64,000 nt of DNA, taken from an uncultured Paracoccaceae bacterium. GTDB lineage: Bacteria > Pseudomonadota > Alphaproteobacteria > Rhodobacterales > Rhodobacteraceae. Location of the stretch: assembly GCA_905182165.1 (NCBI GenBank), contig CAJJAK010000007.1, positions 81,680 through 145,679 of the forward strand. Reading direction: 5' to 3'. Made by a program: the position numbers and the translations under genes. The notes beneath the pieces were generated by a model that did not search any database, was not told the origin of the DNA, and was given only the letters and a program-made list of their open reading frames with translations. Below are positions 1-8,387 of the stretch, piece after piece (the stretch's first letter is position 1; each line of letters opens with the position of its first letter).

Positions 1-203
1 ATTATTTATATTACCTTGAGACAGCATGTAAAATTCAAGTTGATGTATTATCTTCTGGTCAGGCACCTTTATTACTTAGTAATAAGGTTGTTGATGGTCT
101 TTTTGCTGATGGTGGTGTTCCTAAAAATGAGCCCCCAGGAGCTGAGGATTGGTACCCTCAATTGCGTTGGTTAGATAATAATTTACCTGGCTTCAGAGAT
201 TAA
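1..203 (+). CDS. Class II aldolase/adducin family protein, C-terminal end only
   Basis: The window opens inside a plus-strand gene whose last 66 codons run from base 3 to the TAA at 201-203. The segment YYLETACKIQVDVLSS followed by an acidic, Pro-rich tail ending LDNNLPGFRD looks like the C-terminal helix and tail of class II aldolase/adducin proteins, sugar-phosphate or hydroxy-acid aldolases with a metal site. The active-site part lies outside the window, so substrate and metal ligands cannot be judged. A full-length member of the same superfamily is present at 21149-21940. The next gene starts 4 bases after the stop, so the two are probably cotranscribed. Confidence 0.5.
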   Translation, partial: YLYYLETACKIQVDVLSSGQAPLLLSNKVVDGLFADGGVPKNEPPGAEDWYPQLRWLDNNLPGFRD

Positions 204-207
204 GCTT

Positions 208-1848
208 GTGACAGCTTTTAAAAGAAAAATACTCTATGATTTTGTAATTATTGGGGGTGGATCGGCTGGATCAACACTTGCATCAAGATTAAGTGAAGAT
301 CCTAAAATTTCAGTTTGTTTGATTGAAGCGGGTGGCCGCGGTAAAAGCATTTTCATTAGAGCTCCAATCGCTGGAGCTGCTATTCTGCCTGGTTATGGTA
401 AGGTTTATAATTGGGCTTTTAAAACAGTAAGGCAAAAACATCTGAATAATAGAAAAGGTTACCAACCTAGAGGTAAGGTATTAGGTGGCTCAAGTGCGAT
501 TAATGCGATGTTATATGTTCGCGGTCATAAATTAGACTATGACGGTTGGGCTGAAAATGGTTGCGTAGGTTGGGGGTGGGAGGAATGCCTGCCATATTTT
601 AAAAAGTCAGAAAATAATGAGGTGTGGGAAAATAATAATCATGGTTCCAATGGGCCATTGCATGTATCGGATCAAAAAAGCCCTCGTCCAATTACGCATC
701 AATTTGTTGAGGCAGCCAAAGAAATGCAATATCGATATATCGAAGACTTTAACAAAGGTGATAACGAGGGGGTAGGTTTGTATCAAGTTACTCAGTTTCA
801 CGATAAAGCTAAAAATGGTGAAAGATGTTCTGCCGCGGAAGCCTTTTTATTTCCCTTTATGGAAAGGCCTAATCTAACTGTCATCACTAAAGCGCAGGTT
901 GATAAAATAGTATTTAAAGAAAATCGGGCAAAAAGTGTTTTGGTTTGGAAAAAAGGCAAACTTGAAGTTATTTCCGCATCTAAAGAGATTATACTTTCTG
1001 GTGGCTCCTTAAATAGTCCTCAGATTTTGCAAAGATCAGGCATTGGTAGAAAGGAAGATATTGAGCCTCATGGTATTGAAATGATACATGAAAGCCCCGG
1101 TGTGGGCCAAAATTTACAAGACCATTTGGATTTTTCTCTCGCGTATAGAAGTAAACAAACAGATTTATTTGGTATTGGACTGATTGGCATAACGACCCTC
1201 ATAAAAAATATCTTTCAGTGGAGAAGAGATGGCACTGGAATGATTTCATCCCCTTTTGCTGAGGGTGCTGCCTTTCTTAAAACAGATCCACGCATCAAAA
1301 CCCCAGATATACAGTTACATTTTGTTACCGCAATTCTAGATGACCATGTTCGAAAACTTCATTTGGGTTATGGATTTAGTTGTCATATCTGCGCTTTACG
1401 TCCGTACAGCAGAGGAAGTGTTCGGTTGCGGGATAATAATGCATTTTCGGAACCATTAATTGATCCCAATTACCTATTTGGTGCCGTTTTGATTGAAATA
1501 TTAATAACTGGTGCTAAAATAACGAGAGAAATCTTAGAAGCACCAGCTTTATCAAAATACCGTGACAAAGAATTATTTGGCGTTAATGGCAACATGACTG
1601 ATCAAGATTGGGAACAACATATTAGAAAGAGGGCAGACACAATTTATCATCCAGTTGGAACTTGCAAGATGGGTATAGATAGTATGGCGGTAGTTTCCCC
1701 AACCTTAAAAGTTCATGGAGTAGACGGTTTAAGAATAGTAGATGCGTCCATAATGCCAACACTAATTTCTGGAAATACCAATGCTCCTACAATAATGATT
1801 GCTGAAAAAGCTGCTGATATAATTAAGCAAAAATATAATTTCAGTTAA
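208..1848 (+). CDS. GMC family FAD-dependent oxidoreductase (choline/alcohol dehydrogenase-like)
   Basis: Flavoprotein of the glucose-methanol-choline family, which oxidises primary alcohols or choline-like substrates. The FAD-binding Rossmann motif GGGSAGS is at residues 16-22, the second GMC signature GKVLGGSSAINAM lies near residue 90, and the catalytic His is in YHPVGTCKMG at about residue 481, with a second active-site residue in SGNTNAP near 525. At 546 residues it has the usual family length and has no signal peptide, so it is cytoplasmic. The chosen GTG start at 208 has no strong ribosome site but gives a normal N-terminus and lies 4 bases behind the upstream aldolase stop. Substrate cannot be told from sequence; choline, polyethylene-glycol-type and long-chain alcohol dehydrogenases share these motifs. 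Confidence 0.88.
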   Translation: MTAFKRKILYDFVIIGGGSAGSTLASRLSEDPKISVCLIEAGGRGKSIFIRAPIAGAAILPGYGKVYNWAFKTVRQKHLNNRKGYQPRGKVLGGSSAINAMLYVRGHKLDYDGWAENGCVGWGWEECLPYFKKSENNEVWENNNHGSNGPLHVSDQKSPRPITHQFVEAAKEMQYRYIEDFNKGDNEGVGLYQVTQFHDKAKNGERCSAAEAFLFPFMERPNLTVITKAQVDKIVFKENRAKSVLVWKKGKLEVISASKEIILSGGSLNSPQILQRSGIGRKEDIEPHGIEMIHESPGVGQNLQDHLDFSLAYRSKQTDLFGIGLIGITTLIKNIFQWRRDGTGMISSPFAEGAAFLKTDPRIKTPDIQLHFVTAILDDHVRKLHLGYGFSCHICALRPYSRGSVRLRDNNAFSEPLIDPNYLFGAVLIEILITGAKITREILEAPALSKYRDKELFGVNGNMTDQDWEQHIRKRADTIYHPVGTCKMGIDSMAVVSPTLKVHGVDGLRIVDASIMPTLISGNTNAPTIMIAEKAADIIKQKYNFS

Positions 1849-1853
1849 ACGAT

Positions 1854-2312
1854 TTATTTACCTGTTAAAGAAGTATTATCGGGTGCAATGGGTTTGTAGT
1901 ATTCGGTAGTTTTGTGTTTTTCTGATATGCTAGTTTCAACAAATGGTGCCTTAGATCTACAGAAAACTTCAAAGCCAGCTTCATACCAAAAAGTTGGCGG
2001 GTCAAAAGTGCCACCCCCAACACCAATAAGTCCTTTTCGTAGCTCTACTTCCCAAAAAACAGTGGTACCACATGTTTTACAAAATTTATTTTTAAAACTG
2101 CGTCCTGACGAGTTTGTAAAATTATACTCAGTTAACTCACCGTTTATAAGATTAATTTGATTTTCCTCGAAATACACTGAGATACCAAATGCGGAACCAG
2201 TTCGTGTTTGGCAGTATCTACAATGACAAATACCTGCTCTGACTGGATTACCAGTCGTTTCGTAACGTACTGCGCCACAGCCACAGCCTCCACTATGTTT
2301 TTCGGTTTTCAT
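1854..2312 (-). CDS. GFA family protein (glutathione-dependent formaldehyde-activating enzyme-like)
   Basis: A 152-residue zinc protein of the GFA/CENP-V fold. The zinc-binding cysteines are visible in order: CGCG near residue 10, CHCRYC near residue 30, and KFCKTCG near residue 80, where the family has its paired zinc sites. The founding member combines formaldehyde and glutathione, but most paralogues have no proven reaction, so only the fold is claimed. It is convergent with the GMC gene (6 bases between stops) and has its own upstream region at 2313-2440. Length and motif spacing are normal and nothing is missing. Confidence 0.85.
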   Translation of the reverse strand: MKTEKHSGGCGCGAVRYETTGNPVRAGICHCRYCQTRTGSAFGISVYFEENQINLINGELTEYNFTNSSGRSFKNKFCKTCGTTVFWEVELRKGLIGVGGGTFDPPTFWYEAGFEVFCRSKAPFVETSISEKHKTTEYYKPIAPDNTSLTGK

Positions 2313-2448
2313 TTATTTAGTCCTCTAAAGTATTAGTCCTCACCCAAAGGTGCATTTTTTCTTCATTTTTTATATACATTGTATGAAAGCTATTGAAACT
2401 CAATAATTAATTGTCTCTAAGCTTAGTAAGTAATTTTGATTGAATGAA

Positions 2449-3648
2449 ATGTTTTTAAATAAGAATACAGCACCACATATTTTTACCCTTATATTGATGT
2501 CGAGCATGTCTGTCATGAGCATGAGTGTGTTTTTGCCATCTTTACCAAGCATGACTGAATTCTTTAAAACAGATTATTCTTTAATACAGCTGTCAATTTC
2601 GTTGTATCTGGCTTGTACGGCGATTGTTCAATTAATTGCGGGACCATTAGCGATATTTTGGACGCAGAAAAATTGTTCTTTTATCGGCGCTCCTTACAGG
2701 GCTTTCAATTGGATGCTATTTTGCAAAAAGTATTGAGGCATTTTTATTTTTTAGAGTGTTGCAAGCTTCGATTGCTACTTTAATGGCGATATCAAAAGCA
2801 ATTGTGAGAGATATGGTTTCGCCTGAAAAGGCGGCATCAATGCTTGGATATGTTACAATGGGAATGTCAGTAGCACCAATGATTGCACCATCAATTGGTG
2901 GATTTTTTGAAGCATATTATAACTGGCAAGCAACATTTCTCTTTGTTATTATCCTTAGTATTGGTTTGTTTTTTTTATGTTGGTTTGATCTGGGGGAAAC
3001 TAATAAAGTTAAAAATAAAAGTCTTAGTGAACAGATAAAAGAGTATCCAATACTATTTTCGTCACGTCGATTCTGGGGGTATGCTTTTGCCGCCGCATTT
3101 TCTACGGGAACTTTTTTTGCATTTCTAGGAGGTGCTCCTTTTGTAGGTTCAAAGGTTTTTAATTTAACACCTACAACGATGGGTTTTCTATTTGGTTTGC
3201 CAGCTGTTGGATTCTTTTTTGGTAATTTTGCTACTGCAAGATTCTCAGTAAAAGTTGGGATAGATAGAATGATTTTATTGGGAACATTGTCACAAATTTT
3301 TGGTATGGGTATGTCATTAATTATTTCTTTATTAGGCTTTGGTAGTGCCAATAACTTTTTTTGGCTTTTTTAGGTTTATATGGTATTGGTAACGGGCTGA
3401 CTTTAGCTAATTCAACAGCTGGAATGCTTTCAATTCGTCCTGCAGTAGCGGGGACTGCTAGTGGAATCGGTGGCGCGATACAAATTGGAGGTGGAGCTGC
3501 CTTAGCCGCACTTGCAGGGTTTTTATTGACTATTAGTGAGAGTGCTTATCCTTTGCAGGTAATAATGTTTTTAAGCGCATTTATGGGTTTTTTGTGTATT
3601 GTTTATGTTATTCGGCGTACAAGAATTGTTAGCGATATGAGTATTTAA
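2449..3648 (+). pseudogene. Bcr/CflA-type MFS drug efflux transporter, frameshifted twice
   Basis: Three collinear reading frames together make one 12-helix drug/H+ antiporter of the Bcr/CflA group. The N-terminus (HIFTLILMSSMSVMSMSVF) runs from 2449. The first break is near 2650, where the loop usually read GPLSDRFGRR loses about two bases; the second frame resumes with GRRKIVLLSA. The second break is at 3356-3371, inside two T runs around NNFF, after which GLYGIGNGLTL continues to the stop. The ATG at 2449 is preferred to the TTG at 2440 because its paralogue at 16488 aligns there. The two genes share HI(F)TL, FLPSLP and GGAIQ/MLGGGA blocks. As read it cannot make a whole transporter. The second lesion is a homopolymer; the first is not a simple one. 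Confidence 0.8.
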
Positions 3649-3677
3649 CAATTTGCTTTATTTCATGAGGAAAGTTG

Positions 3678-4838
3678 ATGGATAATAAAGTTACTGAAAC
3701 AATAAAAATTCTTGAGAAATTAGTTAGTTTTAAAACTATTTCTGGTAATAACAGAAGAAATAAATAATTTCATACCTTTGTTCCAAAGAAATATGGTCTT
3801 GAGCCAGTCTTGAGTTATGATGACGATGGAGAGCGATCTAATATATTCGTTACTATTGGTCCAAAAATTGACGGTGGTGTGCTTTTCAATGGTCATACTG
3901 ATGTTGTGCCAGTTGAAGGGCAAAAATGGTCAACTGATCCTTTCACCTTAACTCAAGTTGATGATCGACTATACGGACGTGGATCTGTGGACATGAAAGG
4001 ATTTTTGGCATGTGCATTAGCTTCGTTACCAAATTTCTTGGCTGCTAATTTAAAAAAACCCATCCATTTTGCATTTTCGTATGATGAGGAGACGGGAGGA
4101 TTTGGGATGCCTGTTTTGTTAAAGAGCATGGCAGAGAACCAATTTCAACCTGATGTTGTTATAGTAGGTGAGCCAACAGAAATGAAGATAATCACTGGGC
4201 ATAAAGGTAGTTATGAAATGCGCACTGAAATTTCTGGATATGAAGTTCATTCATCAAACCCATTATTAGGTGTTAATGCAATTTCGGTTGCCATGAAGCT
4301 TATTTCTAAAATTGAAGAAATAGGTCAAGTCAGGGCATCAAATCCTATTCCCGGTTCTCCTTATGAGCCACCATTTGCCACGTTTAATGTTGGTATTATT
4401 GAAGGTGGAGCTGCTAGCAATGCGACAGCTGGGTGGTGTAATTTTGATTGGGAATATAGGCCTATGCCAGATGAAGATGGTGGAAAAACAATTGCTGAAA
4501 TCGAAAATTTTGCAAACAGTATGCTATTGCCAAAAATGAAGGAAATAAGTGATGAAGCAAGTATTAATATTATAACTCAAGCACCAGTAGGGGGTTTGGA
4601 TGATAGAAACGCTGCAAAAGCATCAGCTTTTATTGCTGACATAACAGGGCTTAATAGCGAAGGAGTAGTTTCATTTGGAACTGATGCTGGTTATTTTAGC
4701 GACGATGGATATTCAACTGTTGTCTTTGGACCAGGTAGTATTACTAGGGCACATAAACCAGATGAATATGTTGAAATTTCTGAATTAAAGCAAGGTTTGG
4801 AGTTTTTTGAAAAGGTTGCAAAGCATCTGAGTAAATAA
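3678..4838 (+). pseudogene. argE: Acetylornithine deacetylase-like M20 peptidase, disturbed near the N-terminus
   Basis: Zn-dependent M20 deacetylase of the ArgE/DapE type, which removes acetyl from N-acetylornithine in arginine synthesis. Metal and catalytic signatures are intact: GHTDVVPV, RGSVDMKGF, SYDEETGG, GEPTEMK, and a C-terminal AHKPDEYV carrying the last ligand. The reading frame opens at ATG 3678 behind a GAGG site with LEKLVSFKTISGN, meets TAA around 3764, and the same frame resumes at KYGLEPVLSYDD. The bases between read EEINNFI in another frame, so two compensating indels within about 35 bases are the simplest explanation. If those are sequence errors the gene is whole at about 387 residues. 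It follows the efflux gene by 30 bases. A broader acyl-amino-acid deacylase role is also possible. Confidence 0.72.
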
Positions 4839-4866
4839 AATTAATCCCCTATCTTTTTTACTGTTT

Positions 4867-5613
4867 TTAAGCTATATTTAATTCTAAAATATGGCTACAT
4901 TGATGACTTAGTTTTAAAAGTTGATTGCCCAAATCATCTCGTTTTTGATCATCAAACGTATTTACTGGTCCAATGGTTCCTATACTGAATAGGGTTTCAT
5001 TTTTTTTAATTCTGATTGGGACTGCAACACTTGCAATTCCATTTTAGGTGCTGAAAATAATTTAACTCCTTTTTCTTTAATCTTTTTTAATTCCTGTTCT
5101 AGTTCAGTTTTTGAAATTTTAGTATTTGCTGTGTATTGCTTTTTGGGACCATTTAGAATTTTTTGTTTAAATGAATCCTCTGAAAAAGCTAAAATGGCTT
5201 TGGAGCATGAACATGCATGGAGAGGTCTAAATCCAAGGCCTGGATGAACGAATGATGAGGTCATATTTTTTGGAGTTTCAACGTGAATAATCTCTACACC
5301 ACTGTTGCGAAAGCGAGATAAAAACACAGCTTCATCGAATTTTTTAGCAGTTTCCTGTAACAATGGGCTAATGGCTAAACAAATGTCTTTATCGGGAGTT
5401 CCGGCCATCACTATGGTTCTTAATCTTTCCCCTATTAAGTATTTTACCATTATCGTTCGGGTCATCCAAGATTCCATGAAAGATCAATTGTTCAGCTGTG
5501 CGGTAACACGTGGGTTTTGGAATTCCAGTTAGTTTATGTATTTCAGTTGTAGAGATAGGTCTTCCAGAATTAGAAATAGTTTCTAAAATTATTATTATTC
5601 TATCAAGATTCAT
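4867..5613 (-). pseudogene. IclR family transcriptional regulator, frameshifted twice
   Basis: An IclR-type repressor or activator: N-terminal winged helix (MNLDRIIIILETISNSGRP, then the recognition helix TGIPKPTCYR near residue 30) followed by the ligand-binding domain (LRTIVMAG, VEIIHVETP, PLHACSCSKAILA, and a C-terminal IASVAVPIRIK). Three frames are needed. The first break is at an A4 run near 5435 after DPNDNGK, where one A too many is present. The second is near 5042, where one A too few separates SAPK from NGIASVAV. Both are single-base homopolymer changes with perfect family sequence either side. It is transcribed away from the methanethiol oxidase gene with an 81-base gap, so it is the natural candidate regulator of that operon. 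Confidence 0.8.
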
Positions 5614-5694
5614 TATTTTCTCATTTACTAAGAATTATTCTTATTATACGATAAATATTGAATTTGATGCAATATATATTTTTGGAGAAATTTT

Positions 5695-7050
5695 ATGGAT
5701 GGAATGACATGTTGTGGACCTGGATACGCATCACCAATGGAAGCGATGAAAGCTCCAAGGGAAGAACTATTATATACGATTGCAATTTATGTGGGGACTG
5801 GCATTCAAGCTCCAGATTACCTCGCGACAATAGATGCTAATCCGTCTAGTCCAACTTACTCGCAAGTAATTAGTCGCTGTGAGATGCCAGGAATTGGGGA
5901 TGAGCTTCATCATATGGGGTGGAATGCTTGTTCATCATGTTTTGATGACGCGGGAATGGAAAGAAAATATTTAATAGTTCCTGGTGTTCGTTCTACTAAT
6001 ATTCACATTGTTGATTGTGGTACCGATCCTAGGAAGCCCACACTGTTTAAAACAATTAGTGGTGATGAAATTAAAGAAAAAACTGATTTATCTGCCCCAC
6101 ACACTGTTCATTGCCTAGGGTCGGAAATAATTATTTCGATGCTTGGAGATGCAAAAGGTAATGCCCCAGGTGGATTTTTACATCTAAATAAAGATTTTGA
6201 AATATTGGGGCGCTGGGAAAATGATTTAGGTGGAATGAAGTTTAATTATGATTTCTGGTACCAACCACGGCATAATGTGATGGTTTCGAGCGAATGGGCT
6301 GCACCCAATACCTTCATGCCTGGTTTTGATTTAGAGGAAGTGGGTAACCTAAAGTATGGCAGAGAAATACATTTTTGGGATTTTGAAAAAAAGAAAGTAA
6401 TAGAGACTCATTACCTTGGGGAAGATGGTTTGGTACCTTTAGAAGTGCGATTTCATCATAATCCTGATTCAACCCATGGATTTGTTGGTGCTGCAATGTC
6501 GTCTAATATTATTCATTGGTTTAAGCAGGGTAATGACTGGATCGTAAAAAAGATAATTGATGTCGAAAATGAACAACATCCTGAATGGCCAATTCCATTA
6601 CCAGGTCTAATAACTGTTATCTTGTTATCTATGGATGATAAGTATTTATATTTTTCCAATTGGCTACATGGAGATTTGAGGCAGTATGATATTTCGGATC
6701 CGCACAACCCTATTCTTAAAGGTCAAGTTTGGATGGGTGGACTGTTAGGAAAAGCCCCAACAGTCAATGATGTTGAAATAGCGGGTGGCCCACAAATGAT
6801 TCAATTATCTCTTGATGGTAAAAGGCTTTATGTGACTACATCTTTATTCTCCACTTGGGACAACCAATTTTATCCAGAAATTAGACATAAAGGTGGCGTT
6901 ATGCTGATGATTGACTGTGATGTCGATAAAGGTGGTATGAAAATAAATCCAGACTTTATTGTTGATTTTGGAAAAGAACCAAATGGACCATCACGATGCC
7001 ATGAAACACGTTATCCAGGTGGCGACTGCACATCTGATATTTGGCTTTAG
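5695..7050 (+). CDS. mtoX: Selenium-binding protein/methanethiol oxidase family protein
   Basis: A 451-residue beta-propeller protein of the SELENBP1/methanethiol oxidase family. Bacterial members (MtoX) oxidise methanethiol to formaldehyde, hydrogen sulfide and hydrogen peroxide, and are linked to turnover of methylated sulfur compounds. Visible family blocks are CCGPGYASP at the N-terminus, LHHMGWNACSSC near residue 75, PHTVHCLG near 135, FHHNPDSTHGFVGAA near 255, and the C-terminal RCHETRYPGGDC. It is not a selenoprotein: no internal TGA. ATG 5695 follows GGAGA at about 7 bases. It leads a tight run with the CoA-binding and ferredoxin genes. Most characterised bacterial MTOs carry a signal peptide; I see none here. 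Methanethiol activity is inferred from family only. Confidence 0.85.
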   Translation: MDGMTCCGPGYASPMEAMKAPREELLYTIAIYVGTGIQAPDYLATIDANPSSPTYSQVISRCEMPGIGDELHHMGWNACSSCFDDAGMERKYLIVPGVRSTNIHIVDCGTDPRKPTLFKTISGDEIKEKTDLSAPHTVHCLGSEIIISMLGDAKGNAPGGFLHLNKDFEILGRWENDLGGMKFNYDFWYQPRHNVMVSSEWAAPNTFMPGFDLEEVGNLKYGREIHFWDFEKKKVIETHYLGEDGLVPLEVRFHHNPDSTHGFVGAAMSSNIIHWFKQGNDWIVKKIIDVENEQHPEWPIPLPGLITVILLSMDDKYLYFSNWLHGDLRQYDISDPHNPILKGQVWMGGLLGKAPTVNDVEIAGGPQMIQLSLDGKRLYVTTSLFSTWDNQFYPEIRHKGGVMLMIDCDVDKGGMKINPDFIVDFGKEPNGPSRCHETRYPGGDCTSDIWL

Positions 7051-7059
7051 GAGATTAAT

Positions 7060-7509
7060 ATGGATCATAAAGAGGAATATTCCGCTAAATATATTGCAGA
7101 TGTATTAGCTTCTGTAAAAACGATTGCTATGGTTGGGGCTAGCCCAGATCCCACTAAATTCAGTTATGGTGTGCTTAGGGTCCTTCATGAGCAGGGATTT
7201 AAGATGTTTCCTATCAATAATAAGCCAGACATTAAGGAAATTAGAGGTATAAAAGTATTTACATCTTTAGATGCAGTTGATCAGCCCATTGATATGGTTC
7301 AAGTTTTTAGAAGAGCGGATGCCTTGTATGGGGTTGCAGAGGAAGCAATAAACATAGGCGCAAAAGTTCTTTGGGGTCAAATAGGTGTGTTTAATGAAGA
7401 CGCGGCTTCTCTTGCAGAAGAAGCAGGTTTACAGGTGGTTATGAATAGATGTCCAAAAATCGAATTGTTTAGGCCTTTTTGGAAGCCAAAACTTGGATTA
7501 GGCATCTAA
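7060..7509 (+). CDS. CoA-binding domain protein (YccU type)
   Basis: A small single-domain Rossmann protein of the CoA_binding_2 family. The nucleotide-binding start TIAMVGASPDPTKFSYGV is at residues 22-39, and the conserved KVLWGQIGVFNEDA and later VMNRCPKIE segments match the family, in which the Cys of MNRCPK is conserved. Family members bind CoA or CoA-linked disulfides and may be involved in redox protection, but no reaction is established. It starts 9 bases after the methanethiol oxidase stop, behind AGGAG, and its own stop abuts the ATG of the ferredoxin gene. The arrangement suggests a shared role with those two proteins, for example in thiol or acyl-CoA handling. Confidence 0.85.
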   Translation: MDHKEEYSAKYIADVLASVKTIAMVGASPDPTKFSYGVLRVLHEQGFKMFPINNKPDIKEIRGIKVFTSLDAVDQPIDMVQVFRRADALYGVAEEAINIGAKVLWGQIGVFNEDAASLAEEAGLQVVMNRCPKIELFRPFWKPKLGLGI

Positions 7510-7845
7510 ATGGATAACCTATCTATTCATAAGGTAACTTTAAAAAATCAGAATATTCTTTTGAATGTTAAGTCAGACCAAACGATATATGCAGCTGCGC
7601 TAGAAGCAGGTGTTCAATTGCCCATTGGTTGCAAATATGGAGGATGTATTACATGTGCTGCAAAGCTTATCAAAGGCAAGGTTCGTCAACCTGGAGCAAC
7701 TGCTTTGAATCGCCGGCAATCTGAAGCTGGGTTCATTTTGTTATGTGTTGCGAAGCCAAAAAGTGATTGTCTTATCGAAGAGGGTGTTGAGTCACATGGT
7801 GATTTGTATCAAAATCCATTTACTAGCACTGGTTTTAAAAGATAA
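7510..7845 (+). CDS. 2Fe-2S ferredoxin
   Basis: Plant-type [2Fe-2S] ferredoxin of 111 residues. The cluster loop is visible as GCKYGGCITCAAKL near residue 42, with the fourth Cys in FILLCVAKP near residue 78, matching the CX4CX2C...C pattern. Such proteins carry electrons for oxygenases, oxidoreductases or Fe-S assembly. The ATG directly follows the TAA of the CoA-binding gene, so translation is likely coupled, and it is the third gene of the methanethiol oxidase run. The sequence LNRRQSEAGF between the cysteines is like the acceptor ferredoxins of ring-hydroxylating oxygenases, but no oxygenase is next to it; a partner in the methanethiol oxidase operon is inference. Confidence 0.88.
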   Translation: MDNLSIHKVTLKNQNILLNVKSDQTIYAAALEAGVQLPIGCKYGGCITCAAKLIKGKVRQPGATALNRRQSEAGFILLCVAKPKSDCLIEEGVESHGDLYQNPFTSTGFKR

Positions 7846-7868
7846 AATATTGTTTGTTATTATTAATT

Positions 7869-7894
7869 GTGGTCAATAGTTAGCTATTAGTCAC
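7869..7894. other. Imperfect inverted repeat between the ferredoxin and DUF3291 genes
   Basis: An 11-bp arm on each side of a 4-base loop, built on AATAG/CTATT inner arms and GTG/CAC ends with one mismatch and two G-T pairs. There is no T run after it, so an operator is as likely as a weak terminator. Confidence 0.25.
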
Positions 7895-7917
7895 ATATTT
7901 ATAAACTGATAGTAAAA

Positions 7918-8364
7918 ATGAAAACTACTTATTGTATAGCGCAATTAAACCTTGGTTATCTTAAATTTAGCAGAAGTTCTAAACAGATGTGTTCGTATCT
8001 AAAAAACCTGGAAAAGGTAATGGAATTTGTTTTGAATGATCCTGGTTTCATATGGATACATGAGAAAGATACTACTGAAATAGTTCATAAATTTTTTGGG
8101 AAAAATGCTGCAGCAAATTTATCCACCTGGATTAGTGTAGATCATCTACAAAAATTTATGATGAGCAAATTACATTTGCAGGTCATGGGAAGACGTGAGG
8201 AATGGTTTGTTTCTCAAAAGGAAGAAACATTCGTCATGTGGTATGTTCCAGAAGGTCATAAGCCAACATTTTATGAAGCCAAGGAGCGGCTGGAGTTTTT
8301 TAGAATAAATGGCCAAACAGAGTATGCTTTCAATGATCTGTTTAGCTATTCTAAAGCCCCATAG
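7918..8364 (+). CDS. DUF3291 family protein
   Basis: A 148-residue cytoplasmic protein with the dimeric alpha-beta-barrel type fold seen in DUF3291. It begins with YCIAQLNLGYLKF, has the NDPGFIW block near residue 40 and the family hallmark FVMWYVPEGHKPTFYEAKERLEFF near residues 104-127, where the usual form is W-x-P-x-G-x-x-P-x-x-x-E-A-x-x-R. DUF3291 proteins have no proven function; the fold is related to antibiotic-biosynthesis monooxygenases and heme-degrading proteins. It is separated from the ferredoxin by 72 bases and converges with the TRAP permease gene, so it may be a single-gene unit. No catalytic residue can be named. Confidence 0.72.
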   Translation: MKTTYCIAQLNLGYLKFSRSSKQMCSYLKNLEKVMEFVLNDPGFIWIHEKDTTEIVHKFFGKNAAANLSTWISVDHLQKFMMSKLHLQVMGRREEWFVSQKEETFVMWYVPEGHKPTFYEAKERLEFFRINGQTEYAFNDLFSYSKAP

Positions 8365-8387
8365 TACATAGTACTGACTTTCTTTAC

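Noticed and set aside
3356..3371. T runs in the efflux gene as a phase-variable switch
   Set aside because: Runs of six or seven T are too short and too common in this AT-rich DNA for contingency-locus behaviour.
5695..7050. Selenium-binding protein as a selenoprotein
   Set aside because: There is no internal TGA; the name refers to the family only.
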